Shown here: positions 33,078 to 41,688 of the stretch, in pieces | How positions within the stretch are numbered: position 1 is the stretch's first letter | How the letters are laid out: each line of letters begins with the position of its first letter | NCBI RefSeq assembly: GCF_019430885.1 | Contig: NZ_JAHYBZ010000001.1 | Span: forward strand, 62,001-126,000 | Length of the DNA stretch: 64,000 bases | Direction: 5' to 3' | Source: Roseomonas alba | Lineage (GTDB): Bacteria > Pseudomonadota > Alphaproteobacteria > Acetobacterales > Acetobacteraceae | Made by a program: the position numbers and the translations under genes | The notes under the pieces: model-generated | Seen by the model: the letters and a program-made list of their open reading frames with translations, nothing else | Databases searched by the model: none | Told to the model about the DNA's origin: nothing

Positions 33078-34670
33078 ATGAGGCATCGGAGCGTGATGGT
33101 GCGAACGCATTGGGCAGCCGCGTTGGCGGCGTGGCTTGTCGCCGGAGCGAAGGCAGCGGTGGCGCAGTCGCTGACCGTGGCGCTGGCGGCGACACCGACG
33201 GCGATCGACCCGCACTTCCACAACCTGGTGCCGAACAATGCCATCGCGGCGCATGTCTTCGACCGGCTGGTGCACCAGGACCAACGCCAGGCGCTGACGC
33301 CGGGCCTCGCCGAATCCTGGCGCGCGATCTCGGAGACCGAATGGGAGTTCCGCCTGCGCGCCGGCGCGACCTTCCACGACGGCGCGCCGGTCGAGGCCGA
33401 GGATGTCGCGGCGAGCCTGCGCCGCGTCCCCGCCGTGCCCAACAGCCCCGGCCCCTTCACCCAGTTCGTGCGCGGCATCGCCTCGGTCGGGATTGTCGAC
33501 CCGCACACGCTGCGCATCACAACGCGCGGGCCGCAGCCGCTGCTGCCCACCGACCTGTCGGTGATCGCCATCATCCCCCGCCGCTTCGAAACCGCCGCGA
33601 CCGCCGAGTTCCGCTCGGGCGCGGCGATGATTGGCAGCGGGCCGTTCCGCTTCGAATCCTTCACCCCCGGCGACCGCGTCGTGCTCGCCCGCAACGACGC
33701 CTATTGGGGCGGTGCGCCGGCCTGGCAGCGCGCGACGCTGCGCATCGTGCCGAATGACAGCGCGCGCGTCGCTGGGCTGCTCGCCGGCGATGTGGATGCG
33801 ATCGAGGCAGCACCGATCTCGCAGCTCGACGCCCTGCGCCAGCGCCCGGGCATCGCGCTGTTCCGCACCGTGTCGAACCGCGTGATGTTCCTCAGCTTCG
33901 ACACCTTCCGAGACGTCACGCCGCATGTCAGCGCGCGCAACGGCCAGCCGCTGGCGGCGAACCCGCTGAAGGATGCGCGCGTGCGCCGCGCCATCTCCAT
34001 GGCCATCAACCGCACCGCCATCGTCGAGCGGCTGATGCACAACGAGGCGATCGCCGCCGGCGGCCTGCTCGCCGAGGGCTTCTTCGGCGCCAGCCCGAAC
34101 CTTCCCCCGCCGGCCTTCGACCCGGACGGCGCACGGCGCCTGTTGCGGGAGGCGGGCTACCCGGACGGTTTCCGCCTGACCATCCACGGCCCCAACGACC
34201 GATTCCCGAATGACGAACAGATCCTCCAGGCCGTGGCGCAGATGCTGACGCGCGTGGGCATCGAGGTGCGCGCCGAGGCGATGCCCTTCAACATCATCCT
34301 CTCCCAGGGCGGGCCGCCGAATTTCGCCTTCTCGACCATGCTGCTCGGCTGGGGCAGCAATACGGGCGAAGCCTCCTCGCCGCTGCGTGGGCTGCTGGCG
34401 ACGATGAATCGGGATCGTGGACTCGGCGTCGCCAATCGTGGGCGATATTCCAACCCGGCGCTCGATGCGATCATCATCCAGGCACTGGGCACGGTGGATG
34501 ACGGATCGCGCCGCGCCTTGCTGGAACAGGCGCAGGACGTCGCGATGGCGGACCAGGCATTGGCGCCCATCCTGTATCAGGTGAATATCTGGGCGACGCG
34601 GGGCGGCATCACCTATGTGCCGCGCGCGGATGAATTCACCCTGGCGCGCTTCTTCACCCCGGCGCAGTGA
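33078..34670 (+). CDS. ABC transporter substrate-binding protein, family 5 (peptide/opine/nickel type)
   Basis: About 530 aa with an N-terminal leader (HWAAALAAWLVAGAKAAVAQ). Family-5 SBP blocks are IDPHFHNLVPNNAIAAHVFDRLVHQD, LTPGLAESWRAISETEWEFRLRAGATFHDGAPVEAEDVA, IGSGPFRFESFTPGDRVVLARNDAYWGG, VRRAISMAINR and NDRFPNDEQILQAVAQML. ATG at 33078 is preferred over 33045 because it begins directly before the leader. The amidase gene starts 16 bp downstream, so the two likely share a transcript. That suggests uptake of a peptide, amide or amino-acid derivative that is then hydrolysed. Permease and ATPase genes are not in the window. Confidence 0.92.
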   Translation: MRHRSVMVRTHWAAALAAWLVAGAKAAVAQSLTVALAATPTAIDPHFHNLVPNNAIAAHVFDRLVHQDQRQALTPGLAESWRAISETEWEFRLRAGATFHDGAPVEAEDVAASLRRVPAVPNSPGPFTQFVRGIASVGIVDPHTLRITTRGPQPLLPTDLSVIAIIPRRFETAATAEFRSGAAMIGSGPFRFESFTPGDRVVLARNDAYWGGAPAWQRATLRIVPNDSARVAGLLAGDVDAIEAAPISQLDALRQRPGIALFRTVSNRVMFLSFDTFRDVTPHVSARNGQPLAANPLKDARVRRAISMAINRTAIVERLMHNEAIAAGGLLAEGFFGASPNLPPPAFDPDGARRLLREAGYPDGFRLTIHGPNDRFPNDEQILQAVAQMLTRVGIEVRAEAMPFNIILSQGGPPNFAFSTMLLGWGSNTGEASSPLRGLLATMNRDRGLGVANRGRYSNPALDAIIIQALGTVDDGSRRALLEQAQDVAMADQALAPILYQVNIWATRGGITYVPRADEFTLARFFTPAQ

Positions 34671-34686
34671 CGCGGAGACCATCAGC

Positions 34687-36060
34687 ATGACCGAGGATAT
34701 CTGGCGGCTTCCGGCGACGGTGCTCGCCGCGCGTTTCCGCGAGGGGAGCCTGACGCCGAGCGCGGCGCTGGCCGCCGTGCTGGAACGCATCGCCGCTGCC
34801 AATCCGCAGCTCAACGCCTTCGCGACCCTGGACGTGGCCGGCGCGACCGCTGCCGCACAGGAAGCGGATGCGCGCTTCGCCGCGGGCAAGCCGCTCGGCC
34901 CGATGGATGGCGTGCCGGTCTCGATCAAGGACAACATCACCGTCGCCGGCCTGCGCTGCGCCTGGGGCAGCGCATTGTGGATGGACTACGTGCCCGAGGC
35001 CGACGAGACTCCGGTCGCGCGGCTGCGCGCCGGCGGCGCCGTCATCCTCGGCAAGACGAATGTGTCGGAGTTCACGCTCGGCCGCGGCAATGTGGACACC
35101 GCATCCTTCGGGACCACGCGCAACCCGTGGAACACGGCGCTGACGCCGGGTGCCTCGACCGGTGGCGGCGCGGCGGCCGTGGCCGCGGGCTTCGGGCCGG
35201 TCACGCTCGGCACCGATGGTGGCGGGTCGATCCGTCGCCCGGCCTGCCATTGCGGGCTGGTGGGCCTGAAGCCCAGCACGGGGCGCGTCGCGCGCCGCAA
35301 CGGCTTGCCGATCATCCTCGACGATGCCGAGGTGATCGGCCCCATCGCGCGCACGGTCGACGACCTGGCGACGACGCTGTCGATCATCCAGGGCCCGCTG
35401 GACGAGGACCGGCTGTCGATCGGCGTGCCCGGCCCGCATGAGGAGCCGCCGCCGCCGACGGGGCTGCGCATCCTCTATGTGCCGCAGGTCGCGCAATGGC
35501 AGGTCGAGGCGCCGGTCGCCGCATCCTGTGCCGAGGCGGCGCGCAAGCTTGCGGCGCTCGGCCACAGCGTCACCGAGGGCGCGCTGCCCGTCGACATCGC
35601 GCTGTTCGAGAAGCACTGGCCGGCGATCGGTGCCGCAGGTCTTGCCTGGGTCCTGCGCGGCAAGGATTGGAAAGGCCGCATCGGCGCGATCTATGAGGAG
35701 ATGATGGCGAAGGCGGAAACGCTCTCGGCGGCCGACTACGTCGATGCGCTGAACGCCTTCCGTGAGGTGCAGGCGCAATTCGCCCGCGCCTTCCGCGACT
35801 GGGACGTGATCGTGATGCCTTCGGCTGGCGCGCTGCCCTGGGATGCGACGAAGTTCGGCCCGCCCTATCACCGCGCCTTCACAGGTATCGTGAATGCGGG
35901 CGGGCTGCCGGGGCTGAACGTGCCGGTGGATCCGTCGCCCGAAGGGCTGCCGATCGGGGTGCAGCTGGTCGGGCCCTATGGGGCGGACTGGAAGCTCATC
36001 GCGCTCGCGCGGCAGTACGAGGCGGCGTACCCCTGGGCGGATCGCTGGCCGGCGCTGTGA
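34687..36060 (+). CDS. Amidase (amidase-signature family)
   Basis: 457-aa cytoplasmic amide hydrolase. The Ser-cisSer-Lys triad is present: K81 in VPVSIKDNI, S157 in PGASTGGGAAAV (family GGSSGG, with Thr at the neighbouring position) and nucleophile S181 in GTDGGGSIRRPA. The C-terminal LPGLNVPVDPSPEGLPIGVQLVGPYGAD is typical of this group. ATG at 34687 is 16 bp after the SBP stop. It is close in style to GatA-like and indoleacetamide/aryl-acylamide hydrolases, but the substrate cannot be named. Its stop lies at the start of a double-hairpin element, and the convergent SBP gene follows. GatB/GatC are absent, so it is not the tRNA amidotransferase subunit. Confidence 0.92.
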   Translation: MTEDIWRLPATVLAARFREGSLTPSAALAAVLERIAAANPQLNAFATLDVAGATAAAQEADARFAAGKPLGPMDGVPVSIKDNITVAGLRCAWGSALWMDYVPEADETPVARLRAGGAVILGKTNVSEFTLGRGNVDTASFGTTRNPWNTALTPGASTGGGAAAVAAGFGPVTLGTDGGGSIRRPACHCGLVGLKPSTGRVARRNGLPIILDDAEVIGPIARTVDDLATTLSIIQGPLDEDRLSIGVPGPHEEPPPPTGLRILYVPQVAQWQVEAPVAASCAEAARKLAALGHSVTEGALPVDIALFEKHWPAIGAAGLAWVLRGKDWKGRIGAIYEEMMAKAETLSAADYVDALNAFREVQAQFARAFRDWDVIVMPSAGALPWDATKFGPPYHRAFTGIVNAGGLPGLNVPVDPSPEGLPIGVQLVGPYGADWKLIALARQYEAAYPWADRWPAL

Positions 36061-36061
36061 T

Positions 36062-36247
36062 TTGGAGAGGGGCTTTGCCCCTCTCCAAGCCTCTCCCCAC
36101 CAAAGGCCCGAGGCCTTTGGAAACCGTCTGTCAGCCAGTCGGCCTTGATGGGCACGCGTCTGCCCATCGTCGCGACAGACAGACCGATGGGATCCAAGGG
36201 CCGTGGGCCCTTGGCGGGTGGGGTTTGGGGAGGGCAGAGCCCTCCCC
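36062..36247. repeat. Double-hairpin MITE-like element, locus 5
   Basis: Begins at the amidase stop codon. Left end: TTGGAGAGGGGC / TTT / GCCCCTCTCCAA (36062-36088), then CCAAAGGCC / CGA / GGCCTTTGG (36100-36120). Right end: CCAAGGGCC / GGGCCCTTGG (36194-36214), then GGGGAGGGC / AGA / GCCCTCCCC (36227-36247). At 186 bp it is the shortest paired copy and almost fills the gap between two convergent genes. Confidence 0.82.
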
Positions 36248-36253
36248 GTAGTG

Positions 36254-37864
36254 TTACCCGCCCCAATTGCGCGCCGAGAAATCCATCACGAACGACTTCG
36301 ACGCCTTCCACGGCAGGTCCTTCCGCTTGCCCGTGAAGTTCGCCGTCTGGAACAGCACGGTGTAGGCGGGGTCCTCGCGTTCCGTCAGCGTCAGCATGCG
36401 CCGGAAGGCTGCCTGGCGCTTCGCGAGGTCGCTTTCCACCTGCAGCACGTCGAGCAGCCGCGGCGCCTCGTCATTCTGCCACTGCCCGGCGGCCCAGGTT
36501 TGCCCGCCCGGCCCATAGACCGACATCGGCGCGACCGGGTCGTTGAACACCGCTGTGTTGGAGTTGTCGCACAGCCCGCGCCCCGGGAAGCGGCCGAGGA
36601 TCTGGCCCCAATTCTCCTTCATCTCGATCGGCACGTTCAGCCCGACCTGGCGCCAGCCTTCCACCAGGATCTGTGAGGACGCGACCTGGCCCGTGTAGTA
36701 GTTGTTCAGCAACTGGTACGGGATCGGTTCGCCGCGGTAGTTCGCCTCGCGCAGCAGGCGGCGCGCCTCGGCCGGGTCGAAGCGCGGGGCCTCCCAGTCC
36801 GACAGGTACATGTCGCCATAGACTTCCCATTGCAGGCCCTTCGGCACGCGGGTGCGGCCGGCCCACAGGCTGTCCACGATCGCCTGGCGGTCGATGCTGT
36901 GGGACATGGCGCGGCGGATCAGCGGGTTCGCCAGCACCGGATGCGTCTTGTCCCACACGATCAGGCGGATGTTGTTGATCGGGCCGCCCTGGACTTCGTG
37001 GCGCGCGCTGCGCTCGACGCCGCCGATCTGGTCGGGCGGCAGGTCGCAGATGAAGTCGTAGTCGCCGGCGAGCAGCCCGTTCACGCGGCCCGCGACATCC
37101 GGCACCTCGACCAGGCGGATCGACTTCAGCGGCGGGCGCCCGCCCCAATAGGCGTCATGCGCCTCGAGCAGCAGGTCGCGGCCCGGGCGATGCTCGACGA
37201 TGCGATAGGGCCCGGTGCCGACCGGCTTGCGCGCCCAGTCCAGCCAGGATTCCGCGGCGTCGAAGGCGGCGCGGGAGAAGATCGCGCCCGAGGTCCGCGT
37301 CAGCCGCCCTTCCAGGGTCACATCCGGCACGGAGTTCACGAAGCGCACGGTCTTCGCGTCGACGATCTCCATCCGCTCGAAGCCCGGGAAGTGGGCGCGG
37401 GAGATGGCGACGGCCTCCGGCGGTGGCGTCTTGCCGCCCTGGCCCGCGGTGGTGGACACGAACAGCCCGCGGCTGTCGGCGGCAAGCCCCGTCCACATGC
37501 GTTCGCGCGAGAAGGTGAAGGCGACGTCCTCGGCCGTCATGGTGCGGCCGTCATGCATCACCACGCCCTCGCGCAGCGTCAGTTCCAGCGTCTTCGGATC
37601 GATCCGCCGCCAGGACGTGGCAAGCACCGGGCCCGCGCGCTCCGTCTCCTGCCAGTCGATGCCGATCAGCGGCTCGGAGAAGGAGGGCATGATACGGAAG
37701 CCGACATTGGACTGCTCGCGCATCGGCTCCATGGTGCCGGAGGTGCTGATGATCTGCACCGCGACGGTAATGGACGGCCGCGTATCGGCCTGCGCGACGG
37801 CGAAGCGCGGCAGTGTGCCGGCGGCGGCCAGCCCGCCCAGCAGCGCGCGACGGTTCAGTATCAT
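36254..37864 (-). CDS. ABC transporter substrate-binding protein, family 5 (second copy)
   Basis: 536-aa periplasmic binding protein with a Tat-like leader (MILNRRALLGGLAAAGTLPRFAVAQA). Recognisable family-5 blocks are RIDPKTLELTLREGVVMHDGRTMTAEDVAFTFSRERMW, KPVGTGPYRIVEHRPGRDLLLEAHDAYWGGRPPLKSIRLVEV, IRRAMSHSIDRQAIVDSLW and YTGQVASSQILVEGWRQVGLNV. It is unlike the SBP at 33.1 kb in sequence and so probably binds a different solute. Convergent with the amidase gene, divergent from the M20 peptidase gene at 38041, which may share its regulation through the 176-bp intergenic region. Transport partners are absent. Confidence 0.93.
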   Translation of the reverse strand: MILNRRALLGGLAAAGTLPRFAVAQADTRPSITVAVQIISTSGTMEPMREQSNVGFRIMPSFSEPLIGIDWQETERAGPVLATSWRRIDPKTLELTLREGVVMHDGRTMTAEDVAFTFSRERMWTGLAADSRGLFVSTTAGQGGKTPPPEAVAISRAHFPGFERMEIVDAKTVRFVNSVPDVTLEGRLTRTSGAIFSRAAFDAAESWLDWARKPVGTGPYRIVEHRPGRDLLLEAHDAYWGGRPPLKSIRLVEVPDVAGRVNGLLAGDYDFICDLPPDQIGGVERSARHEVQGGPINNIRLIVWDKTHPVLANPLIRRAMSHSIDRQAIVDSLWAGRTRVPKGLQWEVYGDMYLSDWEAPRFDPAEARRLLREANYRGEPIPYQLLNNYYTGQVASSQILVEGWRQVGLNVPIEMKENWGQILGRFPGRGLCDNSNTAVFNDPVAPMSVYGPGGQTWAAGQWQNDEAPRLLDVLQVESDLAKRQAAFRRMLTLTEREDPAYTVLFQTANFTGKRKDLPWKASKSFVMDFSARNWGG

Positions 37865-38040
37865 GGCGAAATCCCCTCTGCCCTTCGGATCAGGGGCGGG
37901 ACGCTAAGCCGTGGCCCATGACAGATGCGGGACCGCTGCGTGAAGGCTGCGGGATGCACATGGACCGATTCCGGACTTGTCCACCCCCCCTTTGCGCCTG
38001 GCCTGCGCGGTGTCAGCCTTGCGCCGCAAAGGAGAACCAC

Positions 38041-39219
38041 ATGAGTACCGAAGCCGATATCACCGCCTGGCTGGCCTCGCAGAAGGACGCGATGCTCGCC
38101 GAACTCGCCGAGATGGTGAACACCGATGGCGGGTCCTACGACAAGGCGGGGGTCGATCGCACCGGCGCGCAGGTGAAGCGCTTCCTCGAATCGCACGGCA
38201 TCGCCGTCGAGGTGCTGCCCCAGGCCAAGCATGGCGACTGCATCCGCGGCATCGTCGATGGCGGCTATGAGCTCGGCACCGGCAATCAGCGGTCGAACAT
38301 CGTGGTGATGGGCCATCGCGACACCGTCTTCCCGAAGGGCGAGCCCGACCGTCGCCCCTTCACCATCAAGGATGGCCGCGCCTATGGCCCCGGTGTCGCC
38401 GACATGAAGGCCGGCATCGTGATGAACATGTTCGTCCTCGCCGCCTTCAAGAAGTTCGGCGGCGCGCCGGGGCCGCTCGTCGGCCTGTTCACCGGCGACG
38501 AGGAGATCGGCAGCCCTGAAGGCCGCCCGGTCATCGAGGCCGAGGCGCAGAACGCCCGCGTCGTCTTCAACAGCGAACCAGGCCGTGCCTCGGGCAATGT
38601 GGTGAAGGCGCGCAAGGGCGGCGTGTTCTCCGTCGTGGACATCACCGGCAAGGCCGCGCATTCCGGTGGCAATTTCGAGGCCGGCATCAGCGCGATCGGG
38701 GAGGCCGCACACAAGATTGTCGCCATCCATGCACTGACTGACCTCAAGCGCGGCATTACGCTGAATGTCGGGCTGATCCAGGGCGGCCAGTCGGTGAACA
38801 CCACCGCGCCGAGCTGCCAGTTCCAGATCGACCTGCGCTATGTCGAAGTGCCCGAGCGCGACGAGATCATGGGCAAGATCCACGACATCGTCGCGAAGTC
38901 CTACATCCCCGGCACCAAGGCGACGCTGGCGGTGAAGGGCGAGTTCCGACCACTGAACCCATCCGCGGAATCGGAACGCGTCTTCTCGATCTATCAGGCG
39001 GCGGCCGCGGAATCGGGGCTGAAGGTCGAGGCCGAATTCACCGGCGGCTGCGCGGATTCGGGCTTCACGGCGGCGCTCGGCGTGCCGACGCTGTGCGGCG
39101 TGGGGCCGGTGGGCGGACTGGCGCATAGCCCGGAGGAATATCTGGAGGTCGAGACCGTCGTTCCGCGCGCGCAGGCGATGGCGCGGTCGATCTTCCGGTT
39201 GGAGAAGGCCGGGATCTGA
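38041..39219 (+). CDS. M20 family metallopeptidase (glutamate-carboxypeptidase type)
   Basis: 392-aa zinc exopeptidase/amidohydrolase, cytoplasmic. Metal and catalytic residues are present: H92 and D94 (VVMGHRDTVF), D121 (YGPGVADMKAG), E154-E155 (FTGDEEIGSPEG), and the later metal residues in FNSEPGR and LAHSPEEY. The lid domain contains GKAAHSGGNFEAGISAI with the usual His. ATG at 38041 follows AAAGGAG at ideal spacing. Architecture matches carboxypeptidase G2/ArgE/acetylornithine-deacetylase relatives; CPG2-like substrates are folates or N-acyl amino acids. Divergent from a family-5 SBP gene, so uptake followed by deacylation is plausible. Confidence 0.93.
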   Translation: MSTEADITAWLASQKDAMLAELAEMVNTDGGSYDKAGVDRTGAQVKRFLESHGIAVEVLPQAKHGDCIRGIVDGGYELGTGNQRSNIVVMGHRDTVFPKGEPDRRPFTIKDGRAYGPGVADMKAGIVMNMFVLAAFKKFGGAPGPLVGLFTGDEEIGSPEGRPVIEAEAQNARVVFNSEPGRASGNVVKARKGGVFSVVDITGKAAHSGGNFEAGISAIGEAAHKIVAIHALTDLKRGITLNVGLIQGGQSVNTTAPSCQFQIDLRYVEVPERDEIMGKIHDIVAKSYIPGTKATLAVKGEFRPLNPSAESERVFSIYQAAAAESGLKVEAEFTGGCADSGFTAALGVPTLCGVGPVGGLAHSPEEYLEVETVVPRAQAMARSIFRLEKAGI

Positions 39220-39245
39220 AGGGGGAGGGGCGCCGGGCTGAAGAC

Positions 39246-39480
39246 GGAGGAGGGCTTTGCCCTCCCCCGGACCCCCCACCCACCAAAGGCCGAAAGGCCT
39301 TTGGAAACCTCGACCTGGCGCTCTGCGCTTCGGGCGGAATGGTGCCGAAACCCGCCTTTGCGCGAAGGAGGCGTGTTGAGGGAGCAAAATGTCTGTTGCG
39401 CCCGCGCCAAGTGATTGCGTTCCAAGTGCTCCAAGCACTTGGTGGGGTGAGGTTTGGAGAGGGGCAAAGCCCCTCTCCAA
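39246..39480. repeat. Double-hairpin MITE-like element, locus 6
   Basis: Left end: GAGGGC / TTT / GCCCTC (39250-39264), then CCAAAGGCC / loop / GGCCTTTGG (39283-39304), then AAACCTCGACCTGGCGC. Core near 39340-39364 reads GGTGCCGAAACCCGCC followed by TTTGCGC. Right end (B type): GATTGCGTT then CCAAGTGC / GCACTTGG (39422-39442), then TTGGAGAGGGGC / AAA / GCCCCTCTCCAA (39454-39480). It shares core and both ends with locus 4. It lies between two genes of the same direction. Confidence 0.84.
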
Positions 39481-39537
39481 TTCCGGCAGTGACGTCCTTC
39501 TCTGGCCTGAACCGCCCCGCCGTGTCATGCCCCGGCC

Positions 39538-40647
39538 ATGACCGCGGAGTTCGACATTTTCCTCGCCACCCTGCCGGGCCTTGAGCCCGTGCTGTGCGAC
39601 GAGGTGCGCCACAAGGGCTTCAAGCGGCCCAAACCCGTGCCCGGCGGTGTCGTGCTGAAAGGCGGCTGGCCGGAAATCTGGCGCGCCAATCTCTGGGTCC
39701 GTGGCGCGAGCCGTGTCCTGGCCCGCATCGACAGTTTCCGCGTCGAGCATCTCGCGCAACTCGATCGCCGCGCGCGACACGTCCCCTGGGCCAGCGTCCT
39801 GCGTCCCGACATCCCATTCCGCGTCGAGGCCTCGTGCAGCGCATCGCGCATCTATCACAGCGGCGCGGCGGCGGAGCGGATCGCGACGGCCATCCGTGAG
39901 ACCCTCGGTGCGCCCAGCGCGGATGATGCCGAGGTCACTGTCATGGCCCGGATCGACCACGATATCTGCACCATCAGCATCGACACCTCCGGCGAGCCGC
40001 TGCACAAGCGCGGCTACAAGGAGGCCGTGAACGCCGCGCCGATGCGCGAGACCATGGCGTCGCTGTTCCTGCGCCAATGTGGCTATGATGGGAACGAGCC
40101 GGTGCTCGACCCGATGTGCGGGTCCGGCACCTTCGTCATCGAGGCCGCGGAGATCGCCGCACGCCTCAACCCGGGCCGTGCGCGACACTTCGCCTTCGAG
40201 AAGCTCGCCACCTTCGATGCCGAGGCGTGGGAGACGATGCGCGCGGTGCGCAGCGGCCGGACGCCGCCGGCGCGCTTCCAGGGCAGCGACCGCGACGCCG
40301 GCGCGATCGCGATGAGCCTTGCCAATGCCGAACGCGCCGGGGTCGCCGACATCACCGAATTCCGGCGCTGCGCGATCAGCGACATCGTGCCGCCGGAGGG
40401 CCCGCCGGGCCTCGTCATCGTCAATCCGCCTTATGGCACGCGCCTGGGCGATCGCCCGAAGCTGATGCCTCTCTACCAGGCGCTGGGCCGCGTGCTGATG
40501 GAGCGCTTCCACGGCTGGCGGGTCGGCATCATCGCGACCGATGCCAGGCTTGCCCATGCCACCGGGCTGCCGTTCCTGCCGACCGACGCCCCGGTGCCGC
40601 ATGGCGGGCTGCGCGTGACGCTGTTCCGCACCGCGCCCCTGCCCTGA
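39538..40647 (+). CDS. THUMP-domain class I SAM-dependent RNA methyltransferase (RlmL/Trm-like)
   Basis: 369 aa. The N-terminal half begins FDIFLATLPGLEPVLCDEVRHKGF, the THUMP-associated start, with RNA-binding HKRGYKEAVNAAPMRETMASLFL. The C-terminal half has the Rossmann methyltransferase motifs PVLDPMCGSGTFVIEAAEIA (SAM site) and IVNPPYGTRLGD (the NPPY catalytic motif of N2-guanine or N6-adenine methylation). It probably methylates 23S rRNA or tRNA guanine. It is shorter than E. coli RlmL, lacking the second (RlmK) domain. ATG at 39538 gives the family N-terminus. It lies just after a repeat element. Confidence 0.9.
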   Translation: MTAEFDIFLATLPGLEPVLCDEVRHKGFKRPKPVPGGVVLKGGWPEIWRANLWVRGASRVLARIDSFRVEHLAQLDRRARHVPWASVLRPDIPFRVEASCSASRIYHSGAAAERIATAIRETLGAPSADDAEVTVMARIDHDICTISIDTSGEPLHKRGYKEAVNAAPMRETMASLFLRQCGYDGNEPVLDPMCGSGTFVIEAAEIAARLNPGRARHFAFEKLATFDAEAWETMRAVRSGRTPPARFQGSDRDAGAIAMSLANAERAGVADITEFRRCAISDIVPPEGPPGLVIVNPPYGTRLGDRPKLMPLYQALGRVLMERFHGWRVGIIATDARLAHATGLPFLPTDAPVPHGGLRVTLFRTAPLP

Positions 40648-40717
40648 CGCGCAACCGCGCTTTCCCACCGCGCCGACCCGCTCCACAATCCGCCGGCCAC
40701 GGAGAGGGAACACCCGG

Positions 40718-41164
40718 ATGGATGCGGCAATGCGCGAGCTCTACGGCGTCGAGGGCCAATGGGCGCTGTGGAAGGAACACACCATCCGCTGGGCGGAATG
40801 CGACATCTACGCCCATGTGAACCACGCCGCCTACCTGACCCTGTTCGAGGATATGCGCATCGACTGGTGGCTCGGCGCCGGCGGCGGCTTCTCGCCGACC
40901 GCGCCCGGGCCGGTGGTCGGCTCGCTCGAGGTGAAGTACCACCGCCCCGGCCATTTCCAGGACAAGGTGCTGCTGACGGCGCGCACGGCGTCCTTCCGCC
41001 GCACGTCGTTCGTGCATCAATACGCGATGTGGCGCGACGGGCTGCTGTGCTCGGCCCGCGCGCTCTGCGTCGTCATCGACAACGCCACGGGCGCGAAGGC
41101 CGAACTGCCCGAGGAGATGCGCCGCCTGATGGCCGAACGCGACGGCGCGGTGGCGGAGGTCTGA
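40718..41164 (+). CDS. Acyl-CoA thioesterase family protein (4HBT hotdog fold)
   Basis: 148-aa hotdog-fold protein. The pattern HTIRWAECDIYAHVNHAAYLTLFEDMRIDWW is the 4-hydroxybenzoyl-CoA-thioesterase signature, with D in RWAECDIYAHVNH as the catalytic acid. SLEVKYHRPGHFQDKVLLTARTASFRRTSF is the substrate-facing strand set. Only slightly longer than YbgC (about 130). ATG at 40718 follows a GAGAGGGAA sequence. It stands between the methyltransferase gene and a TTG-start gene on the same strand. The substrate is unknown. Confidence 0.88.
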   Translation: MDAAMRELYGVEGQWALWKEHTIRWAECDIYAHVNHAAYLTLFEDMRIDWWLGAGGGFSPTAPGPVVGSLEVKYHRPGHFQDKVLLTARTASFRRTSFVHQYAMWRDGLLCSARALCVVIDNATGAKAELPEEMRRLMAERDGAVAEV

Positions 41165-41202
41165 CCCGCTCGGCTGCTGAGCCCAGTCATGGAGGTATAG
41201 CC

Positions 41203-41688
41203 TTGAACGATACCGAAGCACTGCGCCTGAGCTTCCGCCCGGAACGTGTCAGGATGCTGATGGTGGGGGAATCCGCGCCTGCGGGCGGAACCTTTTTCTA
41301 CCGAGCGAATTCCAACGCCTATCGAGAGATTAGGAAGGCGTTTGGACGCGATGGCGACGACGGCTTCCTCGCGTGGTTCAAAGCGCAAGGCTTTTACCTG
41401 GATGATTTGGTCCTGACGCCTATCAACACCACCGGCCGGGCTGAGCGACAGAGTGCCTGCGAGGCGGGAATTGCGCCGCTCTCAGAGCGCATCCGCAACT
41501 ACCGTCCGCAAATGGTCATCGCGTTCAAGAAATCGATCTGCCGCGAGGTGTTGGAAGCTGTCCGTCGCTCTGGCACGGGCGCGGCATATGAATGCACGCA
41601 TTTTCCAGGTGTTGGTCAGCAAGCCAAGTTTCGGGCCGATATGGCATTGATCCTGCCGCGGCTGCCGGGACGCGACGTCAATCTCTAG
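41203..41688 (+). CDS. Uracil-DNA-glycosylase-like hypothetical protein with TTG start
   Basis: About 161 aa. MLMVGESAPAGGTFFYRANSNAYREIRKAF is typical of a small uncharacterised group with UDG-superfamily-like architecture (the VGExP motif resembles the UDG family-4/5 VGEAPG). NYRPQMVIAFKKSICREVL matches the later helix. TTG at 41203 is chosen because GGAGG lies 8 bp upstream and the nearby ATG at 41189 reads only MEV then stop. Base composition is visibly lower in GC than the neighbours (for example ACCTTTTTCTACC and GAGATTAGGAAGGCG), a sign of recent transfer. Its stop shares a CTAG with the convergent denD-like gene. The family is known only as hypothetical; a DNA-repair role is unproven. 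Confidence 0.7.
   Translation: MNDTEALRLSFRPERVRMLMVGESAPAGGTFFYRANSNAYREIRKAFGRDGDDGFLAWFKAQGFYLDDLVLTPINTTGRAERQSACEAGIAPLSERIRNYRPQMVIAFKKSICREVLEAVRRSGTGAAYECTHFPGVGQQAKFRADMALILPRLPGRDVNL

Noticed and set aside
7021-39480. Calling the double hairpins ordinary rho-independent terminators
   Set aside because: None has a T-run next to the stem, and the paired inverted arrangement with a shared core is not explained by simple terminators; terminator-like function is kept only as a hypothesis.
37865-40713. Long minus-strand frame (about 950 residues) over the M20 and methyltransferase genes
   Set aside because: It is antisense to two well-recognised proteins with intact catalytic motifs and its own translation resembles no family.
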